Assembly: GCA_041060555.1 (NCBI GenBank)
Contig: JBEUDS010000020.1
DNA: 64,000 nucleotides
Origin: CAUJIW01 sp963205175
GTDB lineage: Bacteria; Pseudomonadota; Alphaproteobacteria; Sphingomonadales; Sphingomonadaceae
Direction: 5' to 3' (one strand)
Made by a program: the position numbers and the translations under genes
Part shown: piece after piece, positions 52,569 to 61,128 of the stretch
Layout of the letters: every line of letters starts with the position of its first letter
How positions within the stretch are numbered: the first letter of the stretch is position 1
Notes under the pieces: generated by a model
Database searches by the model: none
What the model was told of the DNA's origin: nothing
The model's input: the letters and a program-made list of their open reading frames with translations, nothing else

Positions 52569-53393
52569 ATGTCCGGGACAAGCTGGTTGCTGCAGGGATT
52601 GCCGCATACACCGCTGGCGCTGGTGACCGGCGGCTCGACCGGCCTCGGCTTCGCCATGGCACGAACGCTGGCCGACCATGGCTTCTCGGTCTTCGTTTGC
52701 GCCCGCACCCGGACGGACCTTGACGCCGCCACGGCTCGCGAACCGCGGCTTCTGGCCCTCCATGCCGATGTCACGCACGCCGAGGATCGCCAGCGGCTTT
52801 TCGCCGAGGTCGAACGGCGGGCCGGGCGGCCGCTGGACCTTCTGGTCAACAATGCCGCCATCGTCCGCGCCCACGATTACACCAATCCCTTCACGCTGAG
52901 CGAGGACCGTGCGGCGGCCGAGATCGATACCAACTTCGCGGCCCCGATCGACCTGGCGCGCCTGTTCCTGCTGTCCCGCCATGGCCGTGTGAGCACACCC
53001 GGCGCGATCCTCAATGTCAGCACGCCAGGCGCCCTGTTCCCGCTGGACGCCAACCCGCTCTACAGCGCCACCAAGGCCGGGCTTCATATGTTCACGCTAT
53101 CGCTGCGGCGTCACCTCAAGGACACGCCGGTGCGAGTATTCGAGCTGTTTCCGCCCGCGCTCGACACCCGACTGGCTGACCAGCTCGACGTCCCTAGTCA
53201 GGCCGCTCATGGGCAGGATGTGATCGATGCCGTCGCCGGTGAGGCCATCGCGGGGTTGCTCGCCGGCACGGAAACGATCCTGCCCCACCCCCAGAGCCGG
53301 GCGCTCGTGGCCATGTTCCCGCCAATCGACACAGGCATGATCGACGTCGTCAATCGCGGCGTTGGCCGACGTGCCGGCTGGGATCACCCTTAA
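52569..53393 (+). CDS. Short-chain dehydrogenase/reductase
   Basis: A 274-residue classical SDR. ALVTGGSTGLGFAMA is the cofactor loop, FVCARTR favours NADP, NNAAIV follows, and the active site has ILNVSTPG and YSATK (Tyr-x3-Lys). The tail (GRRAGWDHP) is short. ATG 52569 is chosen because GGGGGAG lies 7 nt before it; the ATG at 52563 is only 1 nt from that site. Its 3' end overlaps the convergent hydrolase gene by 44 nt. Confidence 0.88.
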   Translation: MSGTSWLLQGLPHTPLALVTGGSTGLGFAMARTLADHGFSVFVCARTRTDLDAATAREPRLLALHADVTHAEDRQRLFAEVERRAGRPLDLLVNNAAIVRAHDYTNPFTLSEDRAAAEIDTNFAAPIDLARLFLLSRHGRVSTPGAILNVSTPGALFPLDANPLYSATKAGLHMFTLSLRRHLKDTPVRVFELFPPALDTRLADQLDVPSQAAHGQDVIDAVAGEAIAGLLAGTETILPHPQSRALVAMFPPIDTGMIDVVNRGVGRRAGWDHP

Positions 53394-54141
53394 CGGCGCC
53401 TGGCATCGACGATTGCCGTGCCAGCCAGTCACGCAAAGCCCCGACGAATATGTCCGGCACCTCCAGATGGGGCATGTGCCCGCACCCCGGTAGCGATACC
53501 AGTGTCGCGCCCGGCACCGCGTCTGCAAGCGACACCGATGCAGCGTGGTCGATAACCACATCTTCAACGCCGGCTATCACCAATACCGGACAGTGTATCG
53601 TCGCCAGCCCGGCCGCGAACGCCGGACGACTGGCGGCCGCCATCTGTTCACGGGCGAAGCGCGCGGGGCCTGCCGCCAGCATTGCGGCTTCCAGTGGCGC
53701 CTGCTGCATCGCCCGATGATCTCGGGCCAGTGACGCGCGGGCCAGACGGCGCAGGACCGCCGGAAAGTCATCACGCGCCGCCTCGACGAGTGCCATCCGC
53801 TTCCCGGTCATCGCTTCGGTTTCAGGCTGCGCCGTGGTTGAGACCAACACCAGCCCCGCCACCCTTGCCGGGGCCGCGAGCGTCGCCGCCATCGCGACAT
53901 ACCCTCCCAGCGAATGGCCCAGCAGGACAAAACGCACCGGCGCCTTGTCGAGAAGTACATGCGCCATCTCCGCTACCGTCGGGCCTTCATTGGGAATCAC
54001 CACAACATCGTGATCGAGCGGGTTCAGTGCCGCACGCCAGCTCGCCTTATCCTCAAGGATACCCGGCGACACGACCAGCGGCAGCCGCTCGGCCGGCGCT
54101 TCCGGGAGCGCTTCCTCGTCTGTCAGTGGCGCAATCGACAT
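53350..54141 (-). CDS. Alpha/beta hydrolase
   Basis: A 263-residue alpha/beta hydrolase with a complete triad: nucleophile in GHSLGG, acid in VIAGVEDVVI and His in PGCGHMPHLE. The short N-terminus lacks the usual HG oxyanion motif and instead has VVSPGILEDKASW. It may cleave a ring-opened 1,3-diketone or an ester. It is divergent from the crotonase gene at 54277 with motif A between them (29 nt upstream of this start). Confidence 0.88.
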   Translation of the reverse strand: MSIAPLTDEEALPEAPAERLPLVVSPGILEDKASWRAALNPLDHDVVVIPNEGPTVAEMAHVLLDKAPVRFVLLGHSLGGYVAMAATLAAPARVAGLVLVSTTAQPETEAMTGKRMALVEAARDDFPAVLRRLARASLARDHRAMQQAPLEAAMLAAGPARFAREQMAAASRPAFAAGLATIHCPVLVIAGVEDVVIDHAASVSLADAVPGATLVSLPGCGHMPHLEVPDIFVGALRDWLARQSSMPGAVKGDPSRHVGQRRD

Positions 54142-54169
54142 TGACCGGCCTCAATCAATTTGCCCCTTA

Positions 54170-54185
54170 ACATATATAACTAGGT
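54170..54185. promoter_or_regulatory. Motif A, copy 4 (ACATATATAACTAGGT), divergent promoter
   Basis: One mismatch from copies 3 and 6. It lies between the hydrolase (29 nt) and the crotonase gene (92 nt to its ATG). TGATAT directly downstream is a possible -10 for the crotonase transcript. Confidence 0.7.
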
Positions 54186-54276
54186 GATATACATATTGCA
54201 GCAAGAGCGCCAGCAATTCAGTTCAATGACAACGATATTTCCCCTCAAGGCGCGAGGTGATCCTTGGAGATGCCGC

Positions 54277-55056
54277 ATGAGCGACAAAGTCCTGTACGAA
54301 GTCGTCAACGGGGTGGGCGTGATCTCGCTCAACCGGCCTGACGTCCACAACGCCATGGATGACGAGGCGGCGGCACTCTACAAGGAAATGCTTGACCGCG
54401 CGTTGAATGATGACGCGGTCCGCGCCATTCTGATGCGGGGGGCTGGAAAATCCTTCTGTTCAGGGCGTGACACCACCATGCTTGGCCATCGGGCGCGCGA
54501 CGAGAGTGATTATCACTTCGTTCTCCGCCACCAGCAGGGCCGGCTCAAGGTGATGGACAGCCCCAAGCCGTTTGTCGCCGCCTTGAAGGGCGCTGTGATT
54601 GGCGGTGGTTGCGAGATGGCGCTTTCATGCGACATTCGCGTGTCGTCAACCGACCTCAAGATGGCACTGCCGGAGATCAATTACGGTATCCTGCCCGACA
54701 CCGGTGGCACCCAGATCATGACCACGCTGATCGGCCCTGCCCGGACAAAATATATGGTCATGACCGGCGAGCGCATTGATGCCAGGACGGCGCTGGAATG
54801 GGGTGCTGTCGACTTCGTCGTTTCCCCGGAGGAGCTTGATGCCAGGGCGCTGGAGATCGCGAAGAAGATTGCCGCCAAGCCCCCCATCTGTCTCGCCATG
54901 GCCAAGACCATGATCGATCAGGCCCATGCCGGTGCGGTGCGCAACGGTATCGCCCAGGAGTTGCTGGCGCAGACCGCCCTGTTCAAGACCGAGGACTATG
55001 CTGAAGCGCGCGCCGCCATCCGAGAGAAGCGCACGCCGATCTACAAGGGGAAGTGA
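54277..55056 (+). CDS. Enoyl-CoA hydratase/isomerase
   Basis: A 259-residue crotonase with FCSGRDTTM (oxyanion loop), GGGCEMALSCDIRV and ALPEINYGILPDTGGTQ. Both catalytic Glu (GCE and PE) have the canonical 20-residue spacing, so hydratase activity is possible. TGGAGA 6 nt before ATG 54277 sets the start; a frame open to 54184 would run through motif A. It is followed after 1 nt by an SDR gene, giving a hydratase-dehydrogenase pair in beta-oxidation order. Confidence 0.92.
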   Translation: MSDKVLYEVVNGVGVISLNRPDVHNAMDDEAAALYKEMLDRALNDDAVRAILMRGAGKSFCSGRDTTMLGHRARDESDYHFVLRHQQGRLKVMDSPKPFVAALKGAVIGGGCEMALSCDIRVSSTDLKMALPEINYGILPDTGGTQIMTTLIGPARTKYMVMTGERIDARTALEWGAVDFVVSPEELDARALEIAKKIAAKPPICLAMAKTMIDQAHAGAVRNGIAQELLAQTALFKTEDYAEARAAIREKRTPIYKGK

Positions 55057-55057
55057 C

Positions 55058-55930
55058 ATGACTGACGACTACAAGGGTCTGCGCCGAGCGCCCGGCGCCG
55101 GCGCGCGGATGCTGCCCGAAGGCACCTTCGCCAATGACGTGGCAATCATCACCGGCGGTGGCTCGGGCATTGGCAAGGGGATTGCCGCCGAATTCGGCCG
55201 GTTGGGTGGCGCCGTCGCCATCGCCAGCCGCAACCCGGAAAAGCGGGCCCGCGGTGTCGCGGCAGTCGAGGAGGCCGGCGGCCGCGCGATCGGCGTACAA
55301 CTCGATGTCCGTGATCCGGAAGCCGTCAAGGCCTGCTTTGACGAAGTGGAATCGGCACTCGGACCCGTTACCCAGCTCGTCAACAATGCCGCCGGCAACC
55401 TTGCCGGAGCGTCGGAGGATTTCAGCCTCAACGCCTGGCGGGCGGTGACCGGCATCGTGCTGGACGGCACCTGGATCTGCTCGACCGAATTCGCCCGGCG
55501 ACGCATCGCCGACGGCATTGGTGGTGCGATCCTCAACATCGGCGCCACCTACAGCTGGACCGGCGGGCCCGGCACCAGCCCGTCAGCCGCCGCGAAAGCC
55601 GGGGTGACCAACCTCACCCAATCGCTGGCGGTCGAGTGGGCGCCCTACGACATTCGCGTCAACTGCATCGCACCCGGCCTCTTCCCTCATGCCGACCGCG
55701 CGGCGCACTTGCGGTTTGCCGATGGCGATGATCTGTCCAACCGCCAGCCGGCGCTGCGCACCGGCGAGGTGCACGAACTTGGCTGGGCTGCGGCCTATCT
55801 GTGCTCCGACTACGCCGCCTTCTGCTCCGGTCACACCTTCGTGCTGGACGGTGCCAACTGGCTGCGTCGCAGCCTGCGGATGCCGGTGTTCGAACCTGTG
55901 CGCACCTGGCTGCCCAAGCGGGAAAAATGA
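55058..55930 (+). CDS. 2,4-dienoyl-CoA-reductase-like SDR
   Basis: A 290-residue SDR with an intact cofactor site (AIITGGGSGIGKGIA, NNAAGN). The active site is SPSAAAK, with Ser in the Tyr position four residues before Lys, as in the SDR at 50258. The two share DECR-like features and the C-terminal WLRRSLRMPVFEP / SLRRSLLMPDFVP element, so they are paralogues. It should handle an unsaturated or hydroxyacyl-CoA. It is coupled to the crotonase gene 1 nt upstream. The start MTDDYKGLRRAPGAG has GGGGAAG just before it. Confidence 0.88.
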   Translation: MTDDYKGLRRAPGAGARMLPEGTFANDVAIITGGGSGIGKGIAAEFGRLGGAVAIASRNPEKRARGVAAVEEAGGRAIGVQLDVRDPEAVKACFDEVESALGPVTQLVNNAAGNLAGASEDFSLNAWRAVTGIVLDGTWICSTEFARRRIADGIGGAILNIGATYSWTGGPGTSPSAAAKAGVTNLTQSLAVEWAPYDIRVNCIAPGLFPHADRAAHLRFADGDDLSNRQPALRTGEVHELGWAAAYLCSDYAAFCSGHTFVLDGANWLRRSLRMPVFEPVRTWLPKREK

Positions 55931-55939
55931 TCGTGCCGT

Positions 55940-55961
55940 CGCCTCCCCTAACGGGGAGGCG
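55940..55961. terminator. Hairpin between convergent genes
   Basis: Perfect 9-bp stem CGCCTCCCC / GGGGAGGCG with loop TAAC, exactly filling the gap between the SDR stop and the CoA-transferase stop. There is no strong U run; it is probably bidirectional. Confidence 0.72.
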
Positions 55962-55962
55962 G

Positions 55963-58167
55963 TCAGCCGATAACCTTCTGTTCACGATAGCCGGCGATCT
56001 CCGCGTCCGAGAAACCCATCTCACGCATGATCTCGTCCGTGTGTTCGCCAATATTCGGGCAAGCGCGCTTAAACCGCACTGGCACATCACCAAAGCACCA
56101 GAAGGCACCCGGCTGCTCAACAGTGCCGTACATCGGCTGCTCCAGTACCGAGATGAGGTTCAGTTTACGGTTGAGCGGATTGTCGAAGAAGCGGTTTTGC
56201 GCATCCTCGAAGGTAACGTGATCGCAAGGTACGCCCGCCGCCTCCAGTGCCGCGATCAGCTCATCAGATTCACGCGCGGCGGCAGCTATCACGAAACCCG
56301 TCTCATCATCGCCCAGCACATCCCGCACCGCCTTGCGGCGCGCCTCGGTGTGCGCGGCGACCGCGATCCAGTTGCCATCCCGACACTGAAAGATCCGATG
56401 GTAAGGCGAGAATCCGGTCTGGTCGCTGCTCAGATGATACGTCGGCGCCAGCGAACCGTCGGGGAGTATCAGCGTCTCGCCCTGGGTGAAGGCGGAGATG
56501 CCGAGCAGCGACGTCTGGGTGGTATAGCCGCGCTGGCCCGCGCGTCGGGCATAGATCGAGGCCATCAGCTCGACCAGACAGCTCATCGCGGTGGCTACGT
56601 CCATGGTGCCGGGCCGGTTGAACATCGGCTTGTTGCCCTCGCCCGCATTCTCGAACTCCCAACCGGCAATGGCGTTGAAGATCGAGTCATAGCCCGGCCA
56701 ATTGCCGCGCTCGCCGCGCTGGCCATAGGCGCTGCTGTAGTTGAACGCGACATCAGGATTGTGCTGGCGAACCCCCTCCTCCGACAAGCCGAGCTTGGCC
56801 GCGCCCTTGAAGCGCATGTTGTGATGCACCGCCTCCGCCCACTGGATCAGCCGTGCCAGGATCGGCTGTGCCGCCGGCTTGGTAAGGTCAAGCGCGATCG
56901 ACCGCTTCGACCGCGCGGCGGCCTGGTAATAGCGGTGCATGAAACGAATGCGGTCGCCTGTCAGCGCCTCGACCTTGATGACGTCAGCGCCCATGTCGCC
57001 CATCATCGAGGGCCCCATTGGACCCGCGAGGAACATGCCGAGGTCAAGCACCCGGACACCTTCCAGCAGCTCCTCCGGCTCGCCATCGCTGCCGATCGGT
57101 GCGGGCGGCGGCGCCCAGTCCTTCCCGCCCCCTTCGCCCAGGCGTGGCGCCGGCCGTACCGGCGGCAATGGCGCGTCGGTGTGGAACGGCACATTCGGCT
57201 GAACCGTCAGCCCCAGTTCGGGATCGTTGACCTCCACCGCATAGGCATTGGCGCGAACTTCCGGGTGCCTGAGCATTTCACCAAGCGGGTAGGCAGGCTC
57301 GGCCGCAATGTCAGCGGCGCGCAGATCGGCGAGCCATGCCTCCAGTGGCCGGCGCCTGAAGGCATCGATCTTGCCCTCCTCCGTGTCGATCTCCGCCCCT
57401 TCCGCCAGCACGTCCCACATGGTGGGCATGGTCGCGTAGTCGAACTGCCGAGCAGGATCCATGATCTGCAGCCAGTCGCCACCCTGACATTGGTATAGTT
57501 GCTGACCAATGGGGCGAGCCGCCAGCGGGTGCGGCGGGTTGTTCGGCATCGGCCCCTTGGAGTTGCGCGCCCAGATCAACGGCAGCATCGCCATGTAGCC
57601 TTGGAAGATCGACGTATGGGCCGCCCCGCCGTGCCCCGACTGCAAGCGGGCCACCAGACGCGCGAGAATGCCCGCGGCCGCCAGGTGTGCGGCGGCCCAG
57701 CTGCCGGCATTGAACCGCCAGACGATCGGACCCGGTCGATAGCCGTCATTCTCGTAGAGCGCGCCGAACCGGGCGGCGACCAGCAACTCGTCATCCGAGC
57801 GCTCGACATCGGGATGATTATAGGGGCTGCCCGTAATGCCGCAGATGACAAGACGTGGATGCGTGCCGACAAGAGTCTCGTCATCGAGCCCGAGCGCCCT
57901 GGCGCGCGCCGGCGTGAACTGGTGCAGCAGCACATCGGCACCGGCAAGACGCCTGTTAAGCTCACCAAGTCCATCAGGCGTCGACAGGTCAAGCTCCAGG
58001 CTGCGTTTGCCACGGTTCCAGTTGGCGAAGCGTGCCTGCCCTCGCGCCGGATCGCCGCCCGGCCGCTCGATCTTGAGCACGTCCGCGCCCAGTGCCGCCA
58101 ACATCAGGCCGGCGACCTGAACCGCCTGGCCCTCGCCAATCTCGACAATCCGTAGCGCGCCCAGCAT
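55963..58167 (-). CDS. Tandem-fused family-III CoA-transferase (two CaiB domains)
   Basis: A 734-residue protein made of two CaiB/BaiF domains. Domain 1 (about 1-340) starts LGALRIVEIGEGQAVQVAGLMLAALGADVLKIERPGGDP. Domain 2 (about 365-734) starts LLEGVRVLDLGMFLAGPMGPSMMGDMGADVIKVEALTGD and keeps the catalytic-type Asp in GERGNWPGYD. In domain 1 the equivalent region (GITGSPYNHPDVERSDDELL) is diverged, so only domain 2 may be catalytic. Single-domain members have about 400 residues. AAGGTG lies 5 nt before ATG 58167; a GTG at 58173 overlapping the DUF35 stop is an alternative. It is last in the operon thiolase-like, DUF35, CoA-transferase. Confidence 0.87.
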   Translation of the reverse strand: MLGALRIVEIGEGQAVQVAGLMLAALGADVLKIERPGGDPARGQARFANWNRGKRSLELDLSTPDGLGELNRRLAGADVLLHQFTPARARALGLDDETLVGTHPRLVICGITGSPYNHPDVERSDDELLVAARFGALYENDGYRPGPIVWRFNAGSWAAAHLAAAGILARLVARLQSGHGGAAHTSIFQGYMAMLPLIWARNSKGPMPNNPPHPLAARPIGQQLYQCQGGDWLQIMDPARQFDYATMPTMWDVLAEGAEIDTEEGKIDAFRRRPLEAWLADLRAADIAAEPAYPLGEMLRHPEVRANAYAVEVNDPELGLTVQPNVPFHTDAPLPPVRPAPRLGEGGGKDWAPPPAPIGSDGEPEELLEGVRVLDLGMFLAGPMGPSMMGDMGADVIKVEALTGDRIRFMHRYYQAAARSKRSIALDLTKPAAQPILARLIQWAEAVHHNMRFKGAAKLGLSEEGVRQHNPDVAFNYSSAYGQRGERGNWPGYDSIFNAIAGWEFENAGEGNKPMFNRPGTMDVATAMSCLVELMASIYARRAGQRGYTTQTSLLGISAFTQGETLILPDGSLAPTYHLSSDQTGFSPYHRIFQCRDGNWIAVAAHTEARRKAVRDVLGDDETGFVIAAAARESDELIAALEAAGVPCDHVTFEDAQNRFFDNPLNRKLNLISVLEQPMYGTVEQPGAFWCFGDVPVRFKRACPNIGEHTDEIMREMGFSDAEIAGYREQKVIG

Positions 58168-58169
58168 GT

Positions 58170-58610
58170 TCACACCTTGCGGAAATTCGGCAGCACCCAG
58201 CCATCCTGGATGTCCGTCCATTCAACCGTGACCTTCATGCCGATATGAACGTCTTCGGCATCGCAGCCGGTGACGTTGGCGTTCAGCCGAGCCCCCGGCG
58301 CGCCGTCAAGATCGACGACCACCGGCACGTAGATGAAGTCCTCGCCGTTCTTCGGATTCTTGTTGCAGACAACATAGCTGAACACCGTGCCGGTGCCAGG
58401 CAGCGTCGGCCAGACTTTCTCGGTGCTTGAACACTCCGGGCAATAAGGCGTTGGCGGCATCCGGAAATGCCCACAGCGGGCGCACTGGCAGGCGGTCAGA
58501 CGATGCTCCTTGGCGGCCTGCCAGAAGGGTTCCGTATCCGGGTTGGTGGAAATGCGAATCTGCTCACCCGGCAGCAGGCGCGCCGGCCCATAGCTGATGG
58601 TCTTGCTCAT
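58170..58610 (-). CDS. DUF35 OB-fold zinc-ribbon protein
   Basis: A 146-residue DUF35 protein. The zinc ribbon is CARC and CPEC (residues about 42-60), preceded by an N-terminal helix (TEPFWQAAKEHRLTACQ), then the OB-fold (GTGTVFSYVVCNKNPKNGEDFIYVPVVVDLDGAPGARLNANV). It is the partner of the thiolase-like protein encoded immediately upstream (1-nt gap). This is the second such pair in the window and the order is reversed compared with 30972/31379. Confidence 0.9.
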   Translation of the reverse strand: MSKTISYGPARLLPGEQIRISTNPDTEPFWQAAKEHRLTACQCARCGHFRMPPTPYCPECSSTEKVWPTLPGTGTVFSYVVCNKNPKNGEDFIYVPVVVDLDGAPGARLNANVTGCDAEDVHIGMKVTVEWTDIQDGWVLPNFRKV

Positions 58611-58611
58611 G

Positions 58612-59829
58612 TCAGGCGTTCCTCAGGATCAGACTGGAGACTGGCAGTGATGCCGGACCACCGGATGCCAGCGCGAACTCGCAATCGGTGACCTGATTGA
58701 TTGCCGTGCCCCGCACCTGTTCAACCGCTTCGACCACGTGGGTCATGCCGATGATGTAGGCTTCGTTGAGGTTGCCGCCATGGGTGTTGACCGGCACGCC
58801 GCCGTTCACGCCGCGGCCGGTGGCGGCATCGTAGCGAATCTTGCCGCCGAGCACATAGTCGTTGCCCTCGCCTTTTTCGCAGAAGCCATAGTCCTCCAGC
58901 TGCATGAGCACCATCGGGCTGAAATGGTCGTAAAGCAGCGCCACGTCCATATCCTTGGCGGAAAGACCCGACTGCGCCCAGATGCGATCCGCCGTGAACT
59001 TGTGGCCGGAGCTGGCGAAATGCGGGTCCGGCATCCCCATCCAGGCAAACGCACGACCCCACTCCCGCTGACCGCCATGGGCGCAGGCGTGCACGATCGC
59101 CGGCTTGTGCCGGCAATCCTTCGCTCGATCCATGGTGGTGGTAATCACCGCGACCGCGCCATCGGTCTCCAGACAGAAATCCAACCTGCGCAGCGGGTCA
59201 GCCAGCATCGGCGACGTCTCATATTCCTCCCGCGTCAACGGCGCCTTGCGCACGGCCTTGGGCCGATTGTGGGTGTTGGCGCGCGTCGCCATGACGATCT
59301 CACCAAAGGCGTCCTGCGTGGTGCCATAGAGGTGCATGTGGCGCCGGGCGAGCACGCTCATCAGATGTCCCGGACCGACCAGTCCCGACGGCTGCAGGAA
59401 GCTGTTCTCCGGGCTGGGTGCCGCCGCGCCGAACACCACGCCAAGGCGATGCTGAGGCAACTGCTGCAGCGCCATCACGGTAACGGCGTACTTGCAGTCC
59501 TCGTTCATCAGCCCCGCGGTCGCCAGGCCGATCGCCCCAACACAGCCACCACCACCCGACGTCAGCGTCGCGGAAAAGGAAACATGGGGCATGCCCAGTG
59601 TTTCCATCAGCGAGGCTGTGTCGAACTTGTCGAGGTAGCCGGCGCCGGCCGTGGAATAATAGGAGAAACCGTCGACATCCTTGATCGAGATGCCAGCGTC
59701 CGCGCAGGCCTTGAGGATCGCCTCGCCCGCCATATCGTTAATGGTACGTGGCCAGCTTTTGCCGCGGACATAATAGTCCGTCGCCCCCACACCCACGATT
59801 GCCGTCTTGTCCTGATGTGCCCAGGCCAC
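58612..59829 (-). CDS. Thiolase-like lipid-transfer-protein homologue (Ltp type)
   Basis: A 405-residue thiolase-fold protein. A Cys stands in SGGGGCVGAIGLATAGLM near the thiolase nucleophile position, but the GHPxGATG His motif is replaced by NTHGGNLNEAYIIGMTH, the pattern of SCP-x/Ltp proteins. With its DUF35 partner it is likely a retro-aldolase or a specialised acyltransferase for beta-hydroxy or beta-keto branched acyl-CoA. Motif A lies 21 nt upstream of the ATG. It heads the operon with DUF35 and the fused CoA-transferase. Confidence 0.87.
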   Translation of the reverse strand: MAWAHQDKTAIVGVGATDYYVRGKSWPRTINDMAGEAILKACADAGISIKDVDGFSYYSTAGAGYLDKFDTASLMETLGMPHVSFSATLTSGGGGCVGAIGLATAGLMNEDCKYAVTVMALQQLPQHRLGVVFGAAAPSPENSFLQPSGLVGPGHLMSVLARRHMHLYGTTQDAFGEIVMATRANTHNRPKAVRKAPLTREEYETSPMLADPLRRLDFCLETDGAVAVITTTMDRAKDCRHKPAIVHACAHGGQREWGRAFAWMGMPDPHFASSGHKFTADRIWAQSGLSAKDMDVALLYDHFSPMVLMQLEDYGFCEKGEGNDYVLGGKIRYDAATGRGVNGGVPVNTHGGNLNEAYIIGMTHVVEAVEQVRGTAINQVTDCEFALASGGPASLPVSSLILRNA

Positions 59830-59849
59830 CGTTCACCTCTCCCACTTAC

Positions 59850-59865
59850 ACTTATTCAACTAAGT
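59850..59865 (-). promoter_or_regulatory. Motif A, copy 5 (ACTTATTCAACTAAGT)
   Basis: Most divergent core, but the outer arms ACTTA/TAAGT are a perfect inverted repeat. It is 21 nt upstream of the Ltp-type gene. Confidence 0.65.
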
Positions 59866-59898
59866 GAGATATGCCAGCCGTGCAGGCTTGTCCAGCGG

Positions 59899-61128
59899 TC
59901 AGGTAAAATGCAGCCGCCGATATTTGCCGCGGAAGTAGAGTAGCGGATCGCGACGTGGTTCGAATTGTGCCCGCAGCACCTCGCCAACCAGGATGAAATG
60001 GTCCCCGCCCTCATGAATCGCATGACGGCGGCATTCAAACGAGACGAGCGAGCCATCGAGTAGCGGCACCCCTGATTCTCCCGCCGACCAGGGTGTCGCG
60101 GCAAAACGATCCTCCCCCTTGCCGGCGAAGCGGTTGGACGTTGGCTGCTGGCTTACCTGAAGCACATTGACCCCGAAGTGGTCAGCCTCACGCAGCACCG
60201 GGGCGCTGCCCGCGCTATTGGCGATACAGACCAGCAGCAACGGCGGATCAAGGGAGACCGATGTAAAACTGTTGGCGGTCAGACCAACCGGGGTACCGCT
60301 CTCTGTACAACCGGTCACCACGGTGATCCCGGTGGCAAAGCAACCCATCGCGTCACGCAGGGTACGCGCGTCGGAACCGGCGCGGAACTCGCTCGCTGCG
60401 CGCGGCTGTTTGCGCTCCAGAAAATCGAGCAGCACGCCAAGAAAGGCCTCGGTACGGTCAGTAACCACCAGCAGGTCGGCGTCGGCAACGTCCACGACCT
60501 CGGCGTTGGGCAACGCGGAGTCAAACGTATCGTTGAGCGCCGAGCGCCGTATCCAGGACAAGCCACCGCGCATCACCAGTGTCGGCAAGGCCAGTCGTGG
60601 TGCAGCCCCCAGTAGCTCATTGGCGACACCGTCGAGCGGAAAAGCGCCCAGCGTACGGACATCCCAACGCTTCTCGCCCTCGGCGTGGCGTTGACGTAAC
60701 CGGTCCGCTATGTCGCTCGCAACCGCCGGATCGGCATTGACGGGCATGTCGACCAGCACCAGCCCTGCCGCCAGATTCGTGGCGTCGCTGGCGAGCGCCG
60801 CCACGGCGACCCACCCGCCCAGTGTTGCCGCCACCACCACCGGCCTTGTCGCCGCTTGCGCCAACACCGCGCGCAGATCCTCAACGTGCGCCTCAAACGA
60901 GTAGGCGCCATCAACGGGCCACTCGCTACCACCATGACCACGCAGGTCGAGGCTGATCACTCGCCGGCCGGACTGGACCAGCGCCGCCGCTACGTCATGC
61001 CAGACTGCACGCGTCTGGCCGGCACCGTGAAGCAGCAGAATTGCCGGATCATTCGGGTCACCGGCGATCTCCGCCTCCAGACGAACCCCTCCAAACCCGC
61101 GAAAATGCGTTACCTCAACCGCGCTCAC
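59899..61128 (-). CDS. Fusion: triad-less alpha/beta hydrolase domain plus flavin reductase domain
   Basis: A 409-residue two-domain protein. Residues 1-240 are an alpha/beta hydrolase fold (LLLHGAGQTRAVWHDVAAAL; DLRGHGGSEW). The nucleophile elbow reads AATLGG (Thr102 in place of Ser), the acid position reads RGGLSWIRR and the His position DADLLVV, so none of Ser, Asp, His is at its usual place. Residues 255-409 are a flavin-reductase-like split barrel (LRDAMGCFATGITVVTGC; GLTANSFTSVSLDPPLLLV; FGVNVL) that supplies reduced FMN/FAD to a monooxygenase. GTG 61128 overlaps the GntR stop as GTGA; GTG/ATG-type starts up to 61149 are possible. Confidence 0.82.
   Translation of the reverse strand: MSAVEVTHFRGFGGVRLEAEIAGDPNDPAILLLHGAGQTRAVWHDVAAALVQSGRRVISLDLRGHGGSEWPVDGAYSFEAHVEDLRAVLAQAATRPVVVAATLGGWVAVAALASDATNLAAGLVLVDMPVNADPAVASDIADRLRQRHAEGEKRWDVRTLGAFPLDGVANELLGAAPRLALPTLVMRGGLSWIRRSALNDTFDSALPNAEVVDVADADLLVVTDRTEAFLGVLLDFLERKQPRAASEFRAGSDARTLRDAMGCFATGITVVTGCTESGTPVGLTANSFTSVSLDPPLLLVCIANSAGSAPVLREADHFGVNVLQVSQQPTSNRFAGKGEDRFAATPWSAGESGVPLLDGSLVSFECRRHAIHEGGDHFILVGEVLRAQFEPRRDPLLYFRGKYRRLHFT

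Noticed and set aside
54184..54276. N-terminal extension of the crotonase starting at ATG 54184
   Set aside because: It would overlap motif A, and a good ribosome site precedes ATG 54277, where family similarity starts.
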